Shown: piece by piece, positions 37,168-46,026 of the stretch
How the letters are laid out: the number at the start of each line of letters is the position of its first letter
Position numbering within the stretch: position 1 is the stretch's first letter
NCBI RefSeq assembly: GCF_029767755.1
Contig: NZ_JARUQS010000001.1
Span: 558,001 to 622,000, forward strand
Length of the DNA stretch: 64,000 bases
Reading direction: 5' to 3'
From: Thiomicrorhabdus sp. zzn3
Lineage (GTDB): Bacteria; Pseudomonadota; Gammaproteobacteria; Thiomicrospirales; Thiomicrospiraceae
The notes under the pieces: generated by a model
Told to the model about the DNA's origin: nothing
The model's input: only the letters and a program-made list of their open reading frames with translations
Databases searched by the model: none
Position numbers and translations under genes: made by a program

Positions 37168-38211
37168 ATGAGAATTTCAACCAACATGTTCCAAAGTCAG
37201 GGAATTGGGTCCATTCAGAAGCATCAAAGTGAACTGATGGATATCCAGGAAAAAATGAGTTCTGGAAAGCGAGTGAATGGGCCTGGAGATGACCCGGTGG
37301 CGATTACTCAAATTCACTCTCTAAACCGTATTATGGATACGATTGATCAGTATGCAAAAAACGGTGATTATGCGCAAATTCAATTAGTGCAAGAGGAAAC
37401 CGCGATTAACGATACGGTTGAGTCTGTTCAGCGAGCTCGAGAACTTGCTATTCAGATGATGAACGATACTTACAATTCAGCTGATCGCCAAGCCGCAGCA
37501 GAAGAGGTGGGCCAGATTGTCAAACAGGTTTTCAATATGATGAACTATACCAATTCTGATGGTGAAAAACTGTTTGCGGGAAGTAATGTGGATGCAGAGT
37601 TGGCGTTTGTTGAAGACCCGAACAATCCGGGTTACTACGCCTATATTGGAAGTACCAATGCCATTGGACAGGTAGACTCAGCGGGCAACCCGGTTTATGA
37701 ACCTTTGGCGAATTATGGTTCCCGTTTTGTTCAAATCAGTTTTGATGCAGATAACAAGCTGGATCCGGATGATTTGGGTGATCCGAGCCGTGTACGTGTT
37801 ACGGATAATGGCGATAAGGTGTTCCAAGTGCCGGGTGCCACCACGCCCTTTACCTATAATACCGGTACCGGTACACCGGACAGTAACCTCCTGAATGTAT
37901 TGGTTGAGCTTCAGAATGCATTGGCTGCTGGGGATTCGCCACCGGATGAGGTGGTCAGCGATATGGATGCATCCATCGGACAATTGACACGTGTGCGCGC
38001 TGAAATTGGTGGGAGACAAAACCGTATCGAATCCCAATATGATGCCGGTGAAGCCTTTAAATTGGCGCTTGAGGAGCGACGCTCGAAGTTGGAAGACATG
38101 GACGTTGTCGAAGGGATTACCGACTTGACTAAAAATGAAAATGCTCTGCAGATGGCGCAACAGATTTTCACCCGAGTCCAGGGGTTATCACTGTTTGAGT
38201 ACCTAAGATAG
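37168..38211 (+). CDS. flgL: Flagellar hook-associated protein 3
   Basis: Second junction protein. 347 residues; flagellin-like N-terminus (MRISTNMFQSQGIGSIQKH, then EKMSSGKRVNGPGDDPVAIT) and matching C-terminal helices. Begins four bases after the flgK stop, so the two are translationally coupled. Ends in a terminator that carries the next gene's ribosome binding site. Confidence 0.95.
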   Translation: MRISTNMFQSQGIGSIQKHQSELMDIQEKMSSGKRVNGPGDDPVAITQIHSLNRIMDTIDQYAKNGDYAQIQLVQEETAINDTVESVQRARELAIQMMNDTYNSADRQAAAEEVGQIVKQVFNMMNYTNSDGEKLFAGSNVDAELAFVEDPNNPGYYAYIGSTNAIGQVDSAGNPVYEPLANYGSRFVQISFDADNKLDPDDLGDPSRVRVTDNGDKVFQVPGATTPFTYNTGTGTPDSNLLNVLVELQNALAAGDSPPDEVVSDMDASIGQLTRVRAEIGGRQNRIESQYDAGEAFKLALEERRSKLEDMDVVEGITDLTKNENALQMAQQIFTRVQGLSLFEYLR

Positions 38212-38234
38212 GTTTAATTGGCCTTGCTTTTGCT

Positions 38235-38260
38235 AAAGCCTCCTATATGGAGGCTTTTTT
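38235..38260 (+). terminator. Terminator after flgL that holds the next gene's ribosome binding site
   Basis: AAAGCCTCC (38235-38243) and GGAGGCTTT (38249-38257) with loop TATAT, then T to 38260. The GGAGG in the 3' arm (38249-38253) is also the only binding site for the GTG at 38261. Confidence 0.85.
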
Positions 38261-39505
38261 GTGAAATTATCGAATTCTCTTTTTTCAATTTTGATTGCAT
38301 CAGGCCTGTTGCTCTTTGCCGCGGGAAGTGCCTTGTCAGGTTTTCAAAACTGGGTTCAATACCAAGCTGTAAAGCCCCAGAAAGCTTTGGTTGAGGCTTA
38401 TGAGGTCACAGGTATACGCCTTATCAGCAGCACTTCACTGCCTGCGGATGAGAGAAAGAGCGGATCTTCGATTCAAGTTGCAGTTAGTGATGTCAAAAAG
38501 CCCACACCCGTTGTGGTGGAGCCATTGACTGAGAACGATTCGACATCGCAAGCCACTGTCCAGCATGAGTCTCTGTCTGCAGAGACCACAGAAAGCAGCT
38601 CTGTTAATGCTTCACCCTTAACGGAAGTTGCTCCGCTTCAGCCTACAGTGGTGATGTATGAAAATGAACTGGTGGTTGAGTTTCCGGAATCAATTGCCAC
38701 TAAAGCTCTGATGAAGCGTGCCATTGCACGCCTCTTGCTCAGTGATGATCCGTTTTCTGAAGACTTGCTTGGCCGAGGTAGCCTTACTTTTCAAAATCGC
38801 CCTCACTTTTATCGCCAGGTATTGGATCAAAACCGGAAGCCGATTAAATATCCAGTCAATGCGTTTGAGTACGCCGACTACCTTTTAAAATCGGAGCATC
38901 TTGAAAAACTGCAAGATGAGGAAGGAAGTTTCGTTGCCGTTTCCATTCCGTTAGTGTCTCCAAGTTACCCAAAGCCCGTTGAACAATATCAGCACTGGGT
39001 GTCGGAGTACGCACAGACCTTCAAGGTCGATCCCGCTCTGGTCTTCGCCGTTATGGAAACGGAAAGCCGTTTCAAGCCCGATGCGGTCAGCCGTTCCAAT
39101 GCGTTAGGGTTGATGCAATTGAAAGCGGCAACGGCGGGACGTGATATTTATCAGTACATCGATCAAAAACCGGGCATGCCCAAGCCCGAAGAGCTGTTTG
39201 ACGAGCAGAATAATATTCGCATGGGGACGGCCTACTTAGGGCTTTTGAAGCACGAGTATCTGGCCGATGTGCGAAACCCGCAAAACAAAGAGCTGCTGTC
39301 GATCGCATCCTATAATGGCGGTTTGTCAACGGTACTGAAACTGTTTGGTCAAACCCCGGAGCAGGCCGTAAAGAGCATCAATCAGTTGCACCCGCGCCAG
39401 GTTTATCGTAAGTTACGTTTTGAGCACGCGTCGAAAGAGACGCGCGAGTATCTGGATAAGGTGTTAAAAGCCAAAGATCGTTATCAGCAGATACTTTCGG
39501 CTTAA
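38261..39505 (+). CDS. MltC-like lytic transglycosylase
   Basis: Periplasmic peptidoglycan lyase. 414 residues from GTG 38261: an N-terminal membrane or signal helix (about 8-28), a Ser/Thr/Pro-rich linker (to about 125), a domain like the MltC N-part (to about 235), and an SLT domain with catalytic Glu in VMETESRFKPDAVSRSNALGLMQLKAAT and the ASYNGGLSTVLKLFG segment, as in MltC. It sits directly after flgL, behind the flgL terminator, and may be the hydrolase that replaces the missing muramidase domain of FlgJ. That link is inference from position. Confidence 0.8.
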   Translation: MKLSNSLFSILIASGLLLFAAGSALSGFQNWVQYQAVKPQKALVEAYEVTGIRLISSTSLPADERKSGSSIQVAVSDVKKPTPVVVEPLTENDSTSQATVQHESLSAETTESSSVNASPLTEVAPLQPTVVMYENELVVEFPESIATKALMKRAIARLLLSDDPFSEDLLGRGSLTFQNRPHFYRQVLDQNRKPIKYPVNAFEYADYLLKSEHLEKLQDEEGSFVAVSIPLVSPSYPKPVEQYQHWVSEYAQTFKVDPALVFAVMETESRFKPDAVSRSNALGLMQLKAATAGRDIYQYIDQKPGMPKPEELFDEQNNIRMGTAYLGLLKHEYLADVRNPQNKELLSIASYNGGLSTVLKLFGQTPEQAVKSINQLHPRQVYRKLRFEHASKETREYLDKVLKAKDRYQQILSA

Positions 39506-39527
39506 TAAAAAATTTTAAAAAAATACG

Positions 39528-39545
39528 TTATTAAGCCGTTAATAA
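39528..39545. promoter_or_regulatory. Inverted repeat before legB
   Basis: TTATTAA (39528-39534) and TTAATAA (39539-39545) around GCCG, 33 bases before the legB start. It may be an operator or the end of the preceding transcript; no regulator site was recognised. Confidence 0.3.
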
Positions 39546-39578
39546 TAAAAAAATCAGCATAAAACACGGACACTGGGA

Positions 39579-40574
39579 ATGAGTCACTGGCAAGGGAAGC
39601 AGGTATTGGTAACGGGCGCGGACGGCTTTATCGGTTCGCATCTGGTTGAAACACTGGTGGAAGCAGGGGCGAAAGTTAGGGCCTTATGTCTTTATAACTC
39701 CTTTAACGACTGGGGGTGGCTGGAGCAGAGTCCGCTATTGAGTGAAGTAGAGATTGTCAGTGGCGATGTCCGCGATCCATTTCTGTGTAAAAAAATCACC
39801 CAAGACTGCCATACCGTGTTTCATCTGGCGGCGTTGATCGCCATTCCTTACTCGTATATTGCGCCCAACTCCTATGTGGAAACCAATGTCAATGGCACCC
39901 TGAATATGGCCCAGGCCTGTCTGGAAAACGGCGTACAGCGCTTTATGCATACCTCCACCTCGGAAGTCTACGGCACCGCGCAATATGTGCCGATTGACGA
40001 AAAGCATCCCACCCAGCCGCAATCACCGTACAGTGCCAGTAAAATCGGCGCGGATGCGATGGCGATGTCCTATTTCAACGCCTTTGAAATGCCGGTGTGC
40101 ATTGCGCGTCCATTCAATACTTACGGACCGAGACAGTCGGCAAGGGCGGTCATTCCCACCATCATCACCCAAATTGCCAACGGCCAAAAAGAGATTCAAT
40201 TGGGTGACACCTCGCCGACCCGCGATTTCAATTATGTCACCGACACCTGTCGGGGGATGATGGCGATTGCCGCCTGTGATGAAGCCATTGGCCAAACGGT
40301 CAATATCGGTTCCAACTATGAAATTTCCGTGCAGGATACGCTGGAACTGATTAAGGAGTTGATGGGCAGTGACGTGGTGTTTGTTCAGGATGAACAGCGT
40401 ATGCGTCCTAAAGATTCCGAGGTGTTCCGCCTGTGGTGTGATAACCGTTTGATCCATGAGTTGACTGGGTTTGAACCGCAACACGATATTCGATCAGGCC
40501 TGTCTAAAACCATTGAGTGGTTTACTCAGGATGACAACCTCAAGCGTTATAAAGCGGGTATTTATAATGTGTGA
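39579..40574 (+). CDS. legB: NDP-sugar 4,6-dehydratase, legionaminic-acid pathway (LegB)
   Basis: Extended short-chain dehydrogenase that would make the 4-keto-6-deoxy form of GDP-GlcNAc. 331 residues; NAD-binding VTGADGFIGSHL at the start, SNAx-like TSTSEVYG, the catalytic YSASKIGAD (Tyr-x3-Lys) and ARPFNTYGPRQ. Close in type to LegB of Campylobacter and Legionella. First of a tightly packed set legB-legC-legH-legI-legG that runs in pathway order apart from legG, and noticeably richer in G+C than the flagellar genes upstream. Confidence 0.85.
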   Translation: MSHWQGKQVLVTGADGFIGSHLVETLVEAGAKVRALCLYNSFNDWGWLEQSPLLSEVEIVSGDVRDPFLCKKITQDCHTVFHLAALIAIPYSYIAPNSYVETNVNGTLNMAQACLENGVQRFMHTSTSEVYGTAQYVPIDEKHPTQPQSPYSASKIGADAMAMSYFNAFEMPVCIARPFNTYGPRQSARAVIPTIITQIANGQKEIQLGDTSPTRDFNYVTDTCRGMMAIAACDEAIGQTVNIGSNYEISVQDTLELIKELMGSDVVFVQDEQRMRPKDSEVFRLWCDNRLIHELTGFEPQHDIRSGLSKTIEWFTQDDNLKRYKAGIYNV

Positions 40575-40601
40575 CCAACCGTTGGAAATGGCTCTGAATC
40601 A

Positions 40602-41771
40602 ATGACAACGCACGCGCAGGATTACACCGATTCTTTGATTGCGCAAATTCGTGCGCATTATCAGACCGATCATTTTATTCCATTGCACGCCCCCTGTTTT
40701 GGTGGCGAAGAAAAACGCCTGGTCACCGACTGCATTGACAGCACCTTTGTCTCCTCGGTCGGGGAATATGTCAGCCAATTTGAGGAAGCGTTTGTCCACT
40801 ACACCGGCGCCAAACATGCGGTGGCGGTGGTCAACGGAACCATGGGTCTGTTTTTAGCGTTAAAAGTGGCGGGCGTGCAGCCCGGTGACCTGGTATTGAC
40901 ACAATCGTTGACCTTTGTCGCGACGGCCAATGCTATCAAAATGCTGGGCGCCGAGCCGGTGTTTCTGGATATCGATGCTGCGTCCTACGGCTTGTCTGCC
41001 GACGTATTACAAGCGTTCTTGCATGAGCAGACCGTTGTAAAGGATGGCCTTTGCATTCATGAGAGCAGCGGACGAGTCGTTAGGGCTTGCGTGCCGATGC
41101 ACACCCTGGGCTTCCCGGCGGAGATTGATCGTCTTGTGGATGTGTGTGACGGGTTCAAGATAAAACTGGTTGAAGATGCGGCGGAGAGTTTAGGCAGTTT
41201 TTATCGAGGCAAACATACCGGTACGTTCGGTGATCTGGGCGTGTTCAGTTTCAACGGTAATAAGATTCTGACCACCGGTGGTGGTGGCATGTTAATTACC
41301 AATGATGACGCATTGGCGCGGCATGCCAAGCACTTGAGCACCACCGCCAAAGTGCCGCATGCCTGGCGGTTTGAACACGATGAGATTGCCTATAACCTGC
41401 GACTGCCCAATCTCAATGCGGCATTAGGGGTGGCGCAAATGGCGCAGCTGGACGCTTTTCTCGCCGAGAAACACGCTTTGGCTCAACATTATCAAAACGA
41501 AATCGCCAAACACCCAGGCCTGTTGAGTTTGCAGGGATTGGCACCGAGCCAACCCAACTATTGGTTAAATGGTCTGATTGTCAAACAGGCGGTAGAGCGA
41601 GATGCGTTTTTACAAAGGACGAATGAGGCCGGCATTCAAACGCGTCCTTTATGGACGCCGATGCATCAACTCGATATTTATGCCGATTGCTTACACAGTG
41701 AGATGCCGAATACCGAGTGGTTAGCGGAACGCGTCGTCAATTTACCCAGCGGAGTGAGGTGTCATGGCTGA
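40602..41771 (+). CDS. legC: PLP-dependent aminotransferase, legionaminic-acid pathway (LegC)
   Basis: DegT/DnrJ/EryC1-family enzyme that would aminate C4 of the 4-keto sugar. 389 residues with FVALKVAG-type start region, the PLP site EDAAESLGSFYRGKHTG and the Schiff-base lysine in FSFNGNKILTTGGGG. The C-terminus reads VVNLPSGVRCHG. It follows legB by 27 bases, and legH begins eight bases before its stop codon. Confidence 0.87.
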   Translation: MTTHAQDYTDSLIAQIRAHYQTDHFIPLHAPCFGGEEKRLVTDCIDSTFVSSVGEYVSQFEEAFVHYTGAKHAVAVVNGTMGLFLALKVAGVQPGDLVLTQSLTFVATANAIKMLGAEPVFLDIDAASYGLSADVLQAFLHEQTVVKDGLCIHESSGRVVRACVPMHTLGFPAEIDRLVDVCDGFKIKLVEDAAESLGSFYRGKHTGTFGDLGVFSFNGNKILTTGGGGMLITNDDALARHAKHLSTTAKVPHAWRFEHDEIAYNLRLPNLNAALGVAQMAQLDAFLAEKHALAQHYQNEIAKHPGLLSLQGLAPSQPNYWLNGLIVKQAVERDAFLQRTNEAGIQTRPLWTPMHQLDIYADCLHSEMPNTEWLAERVVNLPSGVRCHG

Positions 41772-42399
41772 GATGGCAAAAACACCATTACTTCTGATTG
41801 GCGGCGGAGGGCACTGTCGAGCCTGCATTGATGTGGTCGAAAGCACTGGGCTTTACGACATCGTCGGCATTGTCGAAGCAAAAGGAGCGGTGCCGGATGC
41901 AAAAATGCCTTATCCGATCATCGGTGACGACGCTGACTTGCCCGATCTGATTCAACACACACCACACTGTCTGATTACGGTGGGCCAGCTAAAAAATGCG
42001 TCGGTTCGCAGCCGATTGTTTCAAGAGTTAAAACATCTCGGCGCGGTTTTGCCAACGATTATTTCCCCCTTGGCTTACGTTTCTGCAACCGCACGGCTGG
42101 GCGAGGGCACGATTGTCATGCACCAGGCCTTAGTCAATGCGTATGCGCAGATTGGTGAAAACGGCATCGTTAATTCTCAGACACTGGTCGAGCACGATGC
42201 GGTTGTCGGTGCGCACACTCATCTTTCTACCGGTTGTAAAATCAACGGCGGCGTCACGCTCGGCCACGCATGTTTTGTCGGCAGTGGCGCGGTCATCAAA
42301 CAGGGCGTGACGATTGCGGATAAGGTGGTCATTGGCGCCAACAGCACGGTGTTGTCCGACATCACCGAAGCAGGCGTGTTTTCGGGAGTGGTGAAATGA
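41764..42399 (+). CDS. legH: Sugar N-acetyltransferase (NeuD/PglD type, LegH)
   Basis: Acetyl-CoA-dependent transferase that would acetylate the amino group added by LegC. 211 residues: N-terminal Rossmann-like part with LLIGGGGHCRACIDVVE, then a left-handed parallel beta-helix of hexapeptide repeats (ATARLGEGTIVMHQALVNAYAQIG and onward) with the likely catalytic His in VEHDAVVG. Overlaps legC by eight bases and legI by four (ATGA). Confidence 0.82.
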   Translation: MAEMAKTPLLLIGGGGHCRACIDVVESTGLYDIVGIVEAKGAVPDAKMPYPIIGDDADLPDLIQHTPHCLITVGQLKNASVRSRLFQELKHLGAVLPTIISPLAYVSATARLGEGTIVMHQALVNAYAQIGENGIVNSQTLVEHDAVVGAHTHLSTGCKINGGVTLGHACFVGSGAVIKQGVTIADKVVIGANSTVLSDITEAGVFSGVVK

Positions 42400-43397
42400 C
42401 AGTGTTTGTGATTGCCGAAGCCGGGGTGAATCATAATGGCTCTTTGGAATTGGCAAAACAACTGGTGGATGCCGCGGTTGAGGCCGGGGCGGATGCGGTC
42501 AAATTTCAGACCTTCAAGACCGAAAACCTGGTAACCGAAAGTGCGCAACAGGCCGACTACCAAAGCGAAAATACCGGGGTGAAGGAAAGTCAGTTCGCCA
42601 TGCTCAAGCGCTTGGAACTCAGCGAGCAGGATCATCAGGTTTTGTTTGATTGCTGCGCAGAGCGCGGCATTGAATTCATGTCCACGCCGTTTGACGACGA
42701 CAGTATTGTTTTTCTGCATCAACTGGGCATGCAACGCTGGAAAATTCCTTCCGGCGAGTTGTTGTCGATTCCCTATTTGCGCAAGATCGCCGCTTTCAAT
42801 CAACCCACCATTCTGTCGACCGGTATGGGCAATCTCGAAGAGGTGGCGCTGGCGATTGAGACGTTGTTTCAGGCAGGCCTGTCCAAATCCAATTTAACCG
42901 TTTTACATGCCAATACCGCTTACCCGACGCCCTATGAAGATGTGAACTTACGTGCCATGAATACGCTGCAGCAGCGTTTTCAAGTCTCAACAGGCCTGTC
43001 CGACCACTCCCCGGGCATAGAGGTGCCGATCGCCGCCGCTGCATTGGGTGCGAGTGTGATTGAAAAGCACTTTACCTTGGATCGAAATATGCCCGGCCCG
43101 GATCATAAAGCGAGTCTGGAACCGCACGAGCTGAAGCAGATGGTCCAAGCCATTCGCCATATTGAATTGGCGATGGGCAGCGGCGACAAGGTCGCTTCCG
43201 CTTCTGAGCAGGGCAACCGCAGTGTCGCGCGTAAGCGTATTGTGGCGGCTCGTGACATTTCCGCTGGCGAGGTGTTTAGAGAAAGTAATTTAACCCTTAA
43301 ACGCAGTGATCAAGGGTGTTTTGCGCAGCAGTGGGATCAATTGATTGGCAAGGTGGCCAGCAAGGATTATCAGTTGGGGGAGGGGATTGATGTCTGA
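42396..43397 (+). CDS. legI: Nonulosonate synthase of NeuB family (LegI)
   Basis: Condenses a 6-deoxy-mannose derivative with phosphoenolpyruvate to a nine-carbon keto acid, probably legionaminic acid. 333 residues; all family hallmarks are present: AEAGVNHNGS, AVKFQTFK, STPFDD, KIPSGELLSIP, HANTAYPTPYEDVNL, TGLSDHSPG and IEKHFTLDR, followed by a C-terminal SAF domain (AARDISAGEVFRESNL). Contrast with the second, divergent NeuB-like protein at 48138. Two CAGGCCTG elements (42874 and 42991) lie inside it. Confidence 0.9.
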   Translation: MTVFVIAEAGVNHNGSLELAKQLVDAAVEAGADAVKFQTFKTENLVTESAQQADYQSENTGVKESQFAMLKRLELSEQDHQVLFDCCAERGIEFMSTPFDDDSIVFLHQLGMQRWKIPSGELLSIPYLRKIAAFNQPTILSTGMGNLEEVALAIETLFQAGLSKSNLTVLHANTAYPTPYEDVNLRAMNTLQQRFQVSTGLSDHSPGIEVPIAAAALGASVIEKHFTLDRNMPGPDHKASLEPHELKQMVQAIRHIELAMGSGDKVASASEQGNRSVARKRIVAARDISAGEVFRESNLTLKRSDQGCFAQQWDQLIGKVASKDYQLGEGIDV

Positions 43398-44589
43398 AAC
43401 CAGCCCGACTGCATCCGGTAAAAAGGTCTGTGTGGTCACCGGTACCCGCGCGGAATATGGCTTGCTGAGCCGAATCATGAAACAGATTGGTCTGCATCCG
43501 GCGCTGACATTGCAGGTGGTGGCTTGTGCCGCGCACCTGTCTGAGAAACACGGCATGACCATCCATCAAATTTTGGCGGACGGTTTTACCGTGGATGCAC
43601 GGGTTCCGATGCTGGCAGTCGGAGATGATGAACATGCAGTGGCCCAGTCGGTGGGGCAGGGCGTGATCGGATTTGCAGACGTATTTCGAGATTTGAAGCC
43701 GGAACTGTTGTTGATTTTGGGGGATCGCTATGAGATTCTCGCTGCCGCGCAAACGGCGCTGCTGATGAATATTCCGATTGCGCACATTCATGGCGGTGAG
43801 GTTACCGAAGGTGCGGTGGATGAAGCGATCCGCCATGCGATCACCAAAATGGCAACTTTGCATTTTGCCGCCGCCGAACCCTACCGTCAGCGTATGATCC
43901 AAATGGGGGAACAGCCGGATCGTGTCTTTAATGTCGGGGCGCCGGGTTTGGATGTGATTCATCACACCACATTAATGGATAAAGAAACCCTGCAAGCCGA
44001 TCTGGATTTTACCTGGAACGGCCCCCTTTTTTTGGTAACCTATCATCCGGTCACTTGGGGGGAAGCCGCAGGCATTGAGGCGGTTCACCAACTGTTTGCC
44101 GCGATCGAAGCCTTTCCGCAGGCGGCGATTATCTGGACGGCACCCAATGCCGACGCACAGGGTGAGGCGCTGCATCAGGAGATTAAACTCTGGTCACAAA
44201 ACACCACGGCCAAGGTCAAGCTGGTGACGTCGCTGGGATCGTTGCGCTATCTGAGCGTCATGCAGCAGGCCTCTCTGGTTCTGGGCAACTCCTCCAGCGG
44301 CATTATCGAAGCGCCGGCAATGGGGGTGGCCACGGTCAATATCGGTTCCCGCCAGCAAGGGCGCTTAAGAGCGCCATCCATTATCGATTGCGGTGAAAGT
44401 CGTGAAGAGATCATCGCCGCGATCCAGCAGGCGACGAGTGAAGCGCATCAGGCTTTGAGTCAGACCAAGCCCAGTGTTTACGGGCAGGGCGAATCGGCGG
44501 AGCTGATTGTCGAACAATTGGCAAAAACCGATTTTTCAGCACTGAAAAACAAGCCGTTTTATGATTTGGACATGGAAGATAGGCCTTAA
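43390..44589 (+). CDS. legG: Hydrolysing UDP/GDP-sugar 2-epimerase (NeuC family, LegG)
   Basis: Removes the nucleotide and inverts C2 to give the mannose-type substrate of LegI. 399 residues from the ATG at 43390, which overlaps the legI stop by eight bases and has a GGGGAGGGG site; the open frame goes further back inside legI. Family motifs VVTGTRAEYGLL, ILGDRYEILAAA, AHIHGGEVTEGAVDEAIRH and NSSSGIIEAPAMG are present. Confidence 0.88.
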   Translation: MSETSPTASGKKVCVVTGTRAEYGLLSRIMKQIGLHPALTLQVVACAAHLSEKHGMTIHQILADGFTVDARVPMLAVGDDEHAVAQSVGQGVIGFADVFRDLKPELLLILGDRYEILAAAQTALLMNIPIAHIHGGEVTEGAVDEAIRHAITKMATLHFAAAEPYRQRMIQMGEQPDRVFNVGAPGLDVIHHTTLMDKETLQADLDFTWNGPLFLVTYHPVTWGEAAGIEAVHQLFAAIEAFPQAAIIWTAPNADAQGEALHQEIKLWSQNTTAKVKLVTSLGSLRYLSVMQQASLVLGNSSSGIIEAPAMGVATVNIGSRQQGRLRAPSIIDCGESREEIIAAIQQATSEAHQALSQTKPSVYGQGESAELIVEQLAKTDFSALKNKPFYDLDMEDRP

Positions 44590-44696
44590 GATTGAACGGT
44601 TTTAGCCGATATAACAAACATTAAAGACCCATTTACAAGACGACTTGCCAACAGAAGCGGTCGCCTAAAAAGCAAAAAATAACAACAAGGATATCC

Positions 44697-46013
44697 ATGA
44701 GCTTTCTAATCCCGAAACCCCAACCGGTCGATTTATCCAAATTTGAACTTCCTGAAGATCAGCTTGAAACCAAATACGGCCTCCCCAGGGAAGTGAAGTT
44801 CTGTAAAAAATGTACCATTTCCAACCAGCGCCCAAATTCGGCGGTGGAGTACAAGCACACCAAGGACTCCAAAAAGGCCACCATTCACTTTGATGAAGAG
44901 GGGGTGTGTGACGCCTGCCGTGTCGCCGAAGAAAAAGAGCACACCATCGATTGGGGGATGCGTGAAGAAGAGTTGATGGCGCTGTGTGACCAACACCGCT
45001 CCAAGGATGGCTCCTATGATTGCCTGCTGCCCGGTTCCGGCGGGAAAGACAGTTTTTATGCGTCGCACATTCTCAAAGAAAAATACGGCATGCACCCGTT
45101 TACCGTGACCTGGGCGCCGCACATTTATACCGAATGGGGCTGGCGCAATTTCCAGCGCTGGATTCACGCCGGGTTCGATAATCAGTTGATGACACCGAAC
45201 GGTCGCGTGCACCGTCTGTTGACGCGTCTGTCGGTCGAGAAACTGTTTCACCCGTTCCAGGCGTTTATGATCGGTCAGAAAGCTTTGGCACCGAAAATGG
45301 CGGCGATGATGAATATTCCGTTGGTGTTCTTTGGTGAAAACGAGGCTGAATATGGTAACCCGAAAGGCGATACCGAAAAAGCGCAGCGCGACTGGCAGTA
45401 TTTCACCATGACCGACGAAGCCGACATCAATATCGGCGGGGTATCGATTAAATCTTTGAAAGAGGATTTTGGACTGACCAAAGCGGATTTGGACCCTTAT
45501 ATGCCCGCCGATCCGGAAAAATTGAAAGAGACCGGCGTGGAAGTGCACTATTTGGGTTACTACCTGAAATGGCACCCGCAAAGCTGTTACTACTACGCGC
45601 ATGAGCATGGCGGTTTCGAGGCTTCACCGGAACGTACTCCGGGCACCTATTCCAAATACAACTCCATCGACGACAAGATCGACGACTTCCACTACTACAC
45701 CACCGGTGTCAAGTTCGGAATCGGGCGTGCCACCTACGATGCGGCGCAAGAGATCCGTTCCGGCGATATTGAACGTGAAGAGGGCGTAGCCCTGGTGAAA
45801 CGTTTTGATATGGAATTTCCGGAACGCTTCGCCGAAGAGATTTTCCAATACCTGTCGATCCCGGAAAAAGAGTTCCCGATTGCCTCAAAAATGTTTGAAC
45901 AGCCGATTATGGATCGCGAGTATTTCGATACTCTGACCGACACCTTCCGTTCACCCCATCTATGGAAAAAAGAGAACGGTATTTGGGTACAGCGTCATAC
46001 GGTTTGGAAGTAG
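44697..46013 (+). CDS. N-acetyl sugar amidotransferase (WbpG/PseA/PtmG type)
   Basis: Converts an acetamido group to acetamidino using ammonia supplied by a HisH-HisF pair. 438 residues: a four-Cys zinc-like site (Cys36, Cys39, Cys71, Cys74), then the ATP pyrophosphatase PP-loop SGGKDS (114-119) and the family segments WAPHIYTEWGWRNFQRWIHAGFDN and YYLKWHPQSCYYYAHEHGG. In Pseudomonas O-antigen (WbpG) and Campylobacter flagellin glycans (PseA, PtmG) this family decorates sugars of this kind. The dedicated hisF and hisH paralogues downstream fit the role. Confidence 0.88.
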   Translation: MSFLIPKPQPVDLSKFELPEDQLETKYGLPREVKFCKKCTISNQRPNSAVEYKHTKDSKKATIHFDEEGVCDACRVAEEKEHTIDWGMREEELMALCDQHRSKDGSYDCLLPGSGGKDSFYASHILKEKYGMHPFTVTWAPHIYTEWGWRNFQRWIHAGFDNQLMTPNGRVHRLLTRLSVEKLFHPFQAFMIGQKALAPKMAAMMNIPLVFFGENEAEYGNPKGDTEKAQRDWQYFTMTDEADINIGGVSIKSLKEDFGLTKADLDPYMPADPEKLKETGVEVHYLGYYLKWHPQSCYYYAHEHGGFEASPERTPGTYSKYNSIDDKIDDFHYYTTGVKFGIGRATYDAAQEIRSGDIEREEGVALVKRFDMEFPERFAEEIFQYLSIPEKEFPIASKMFEQPIMDREYFDTLTDTFRSPHLWKKENGIWVQRHTVWK

Positions 46014-46026
46014 TAAAGGTTAGTTG

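Noticed and set aside
44733-45608. 291-codon open frame on the minus strand
   Set aside because: Mirror of the amidotransferase gene, whose motifs are clear on the plus strand; long antisense frames follow from its codon use.
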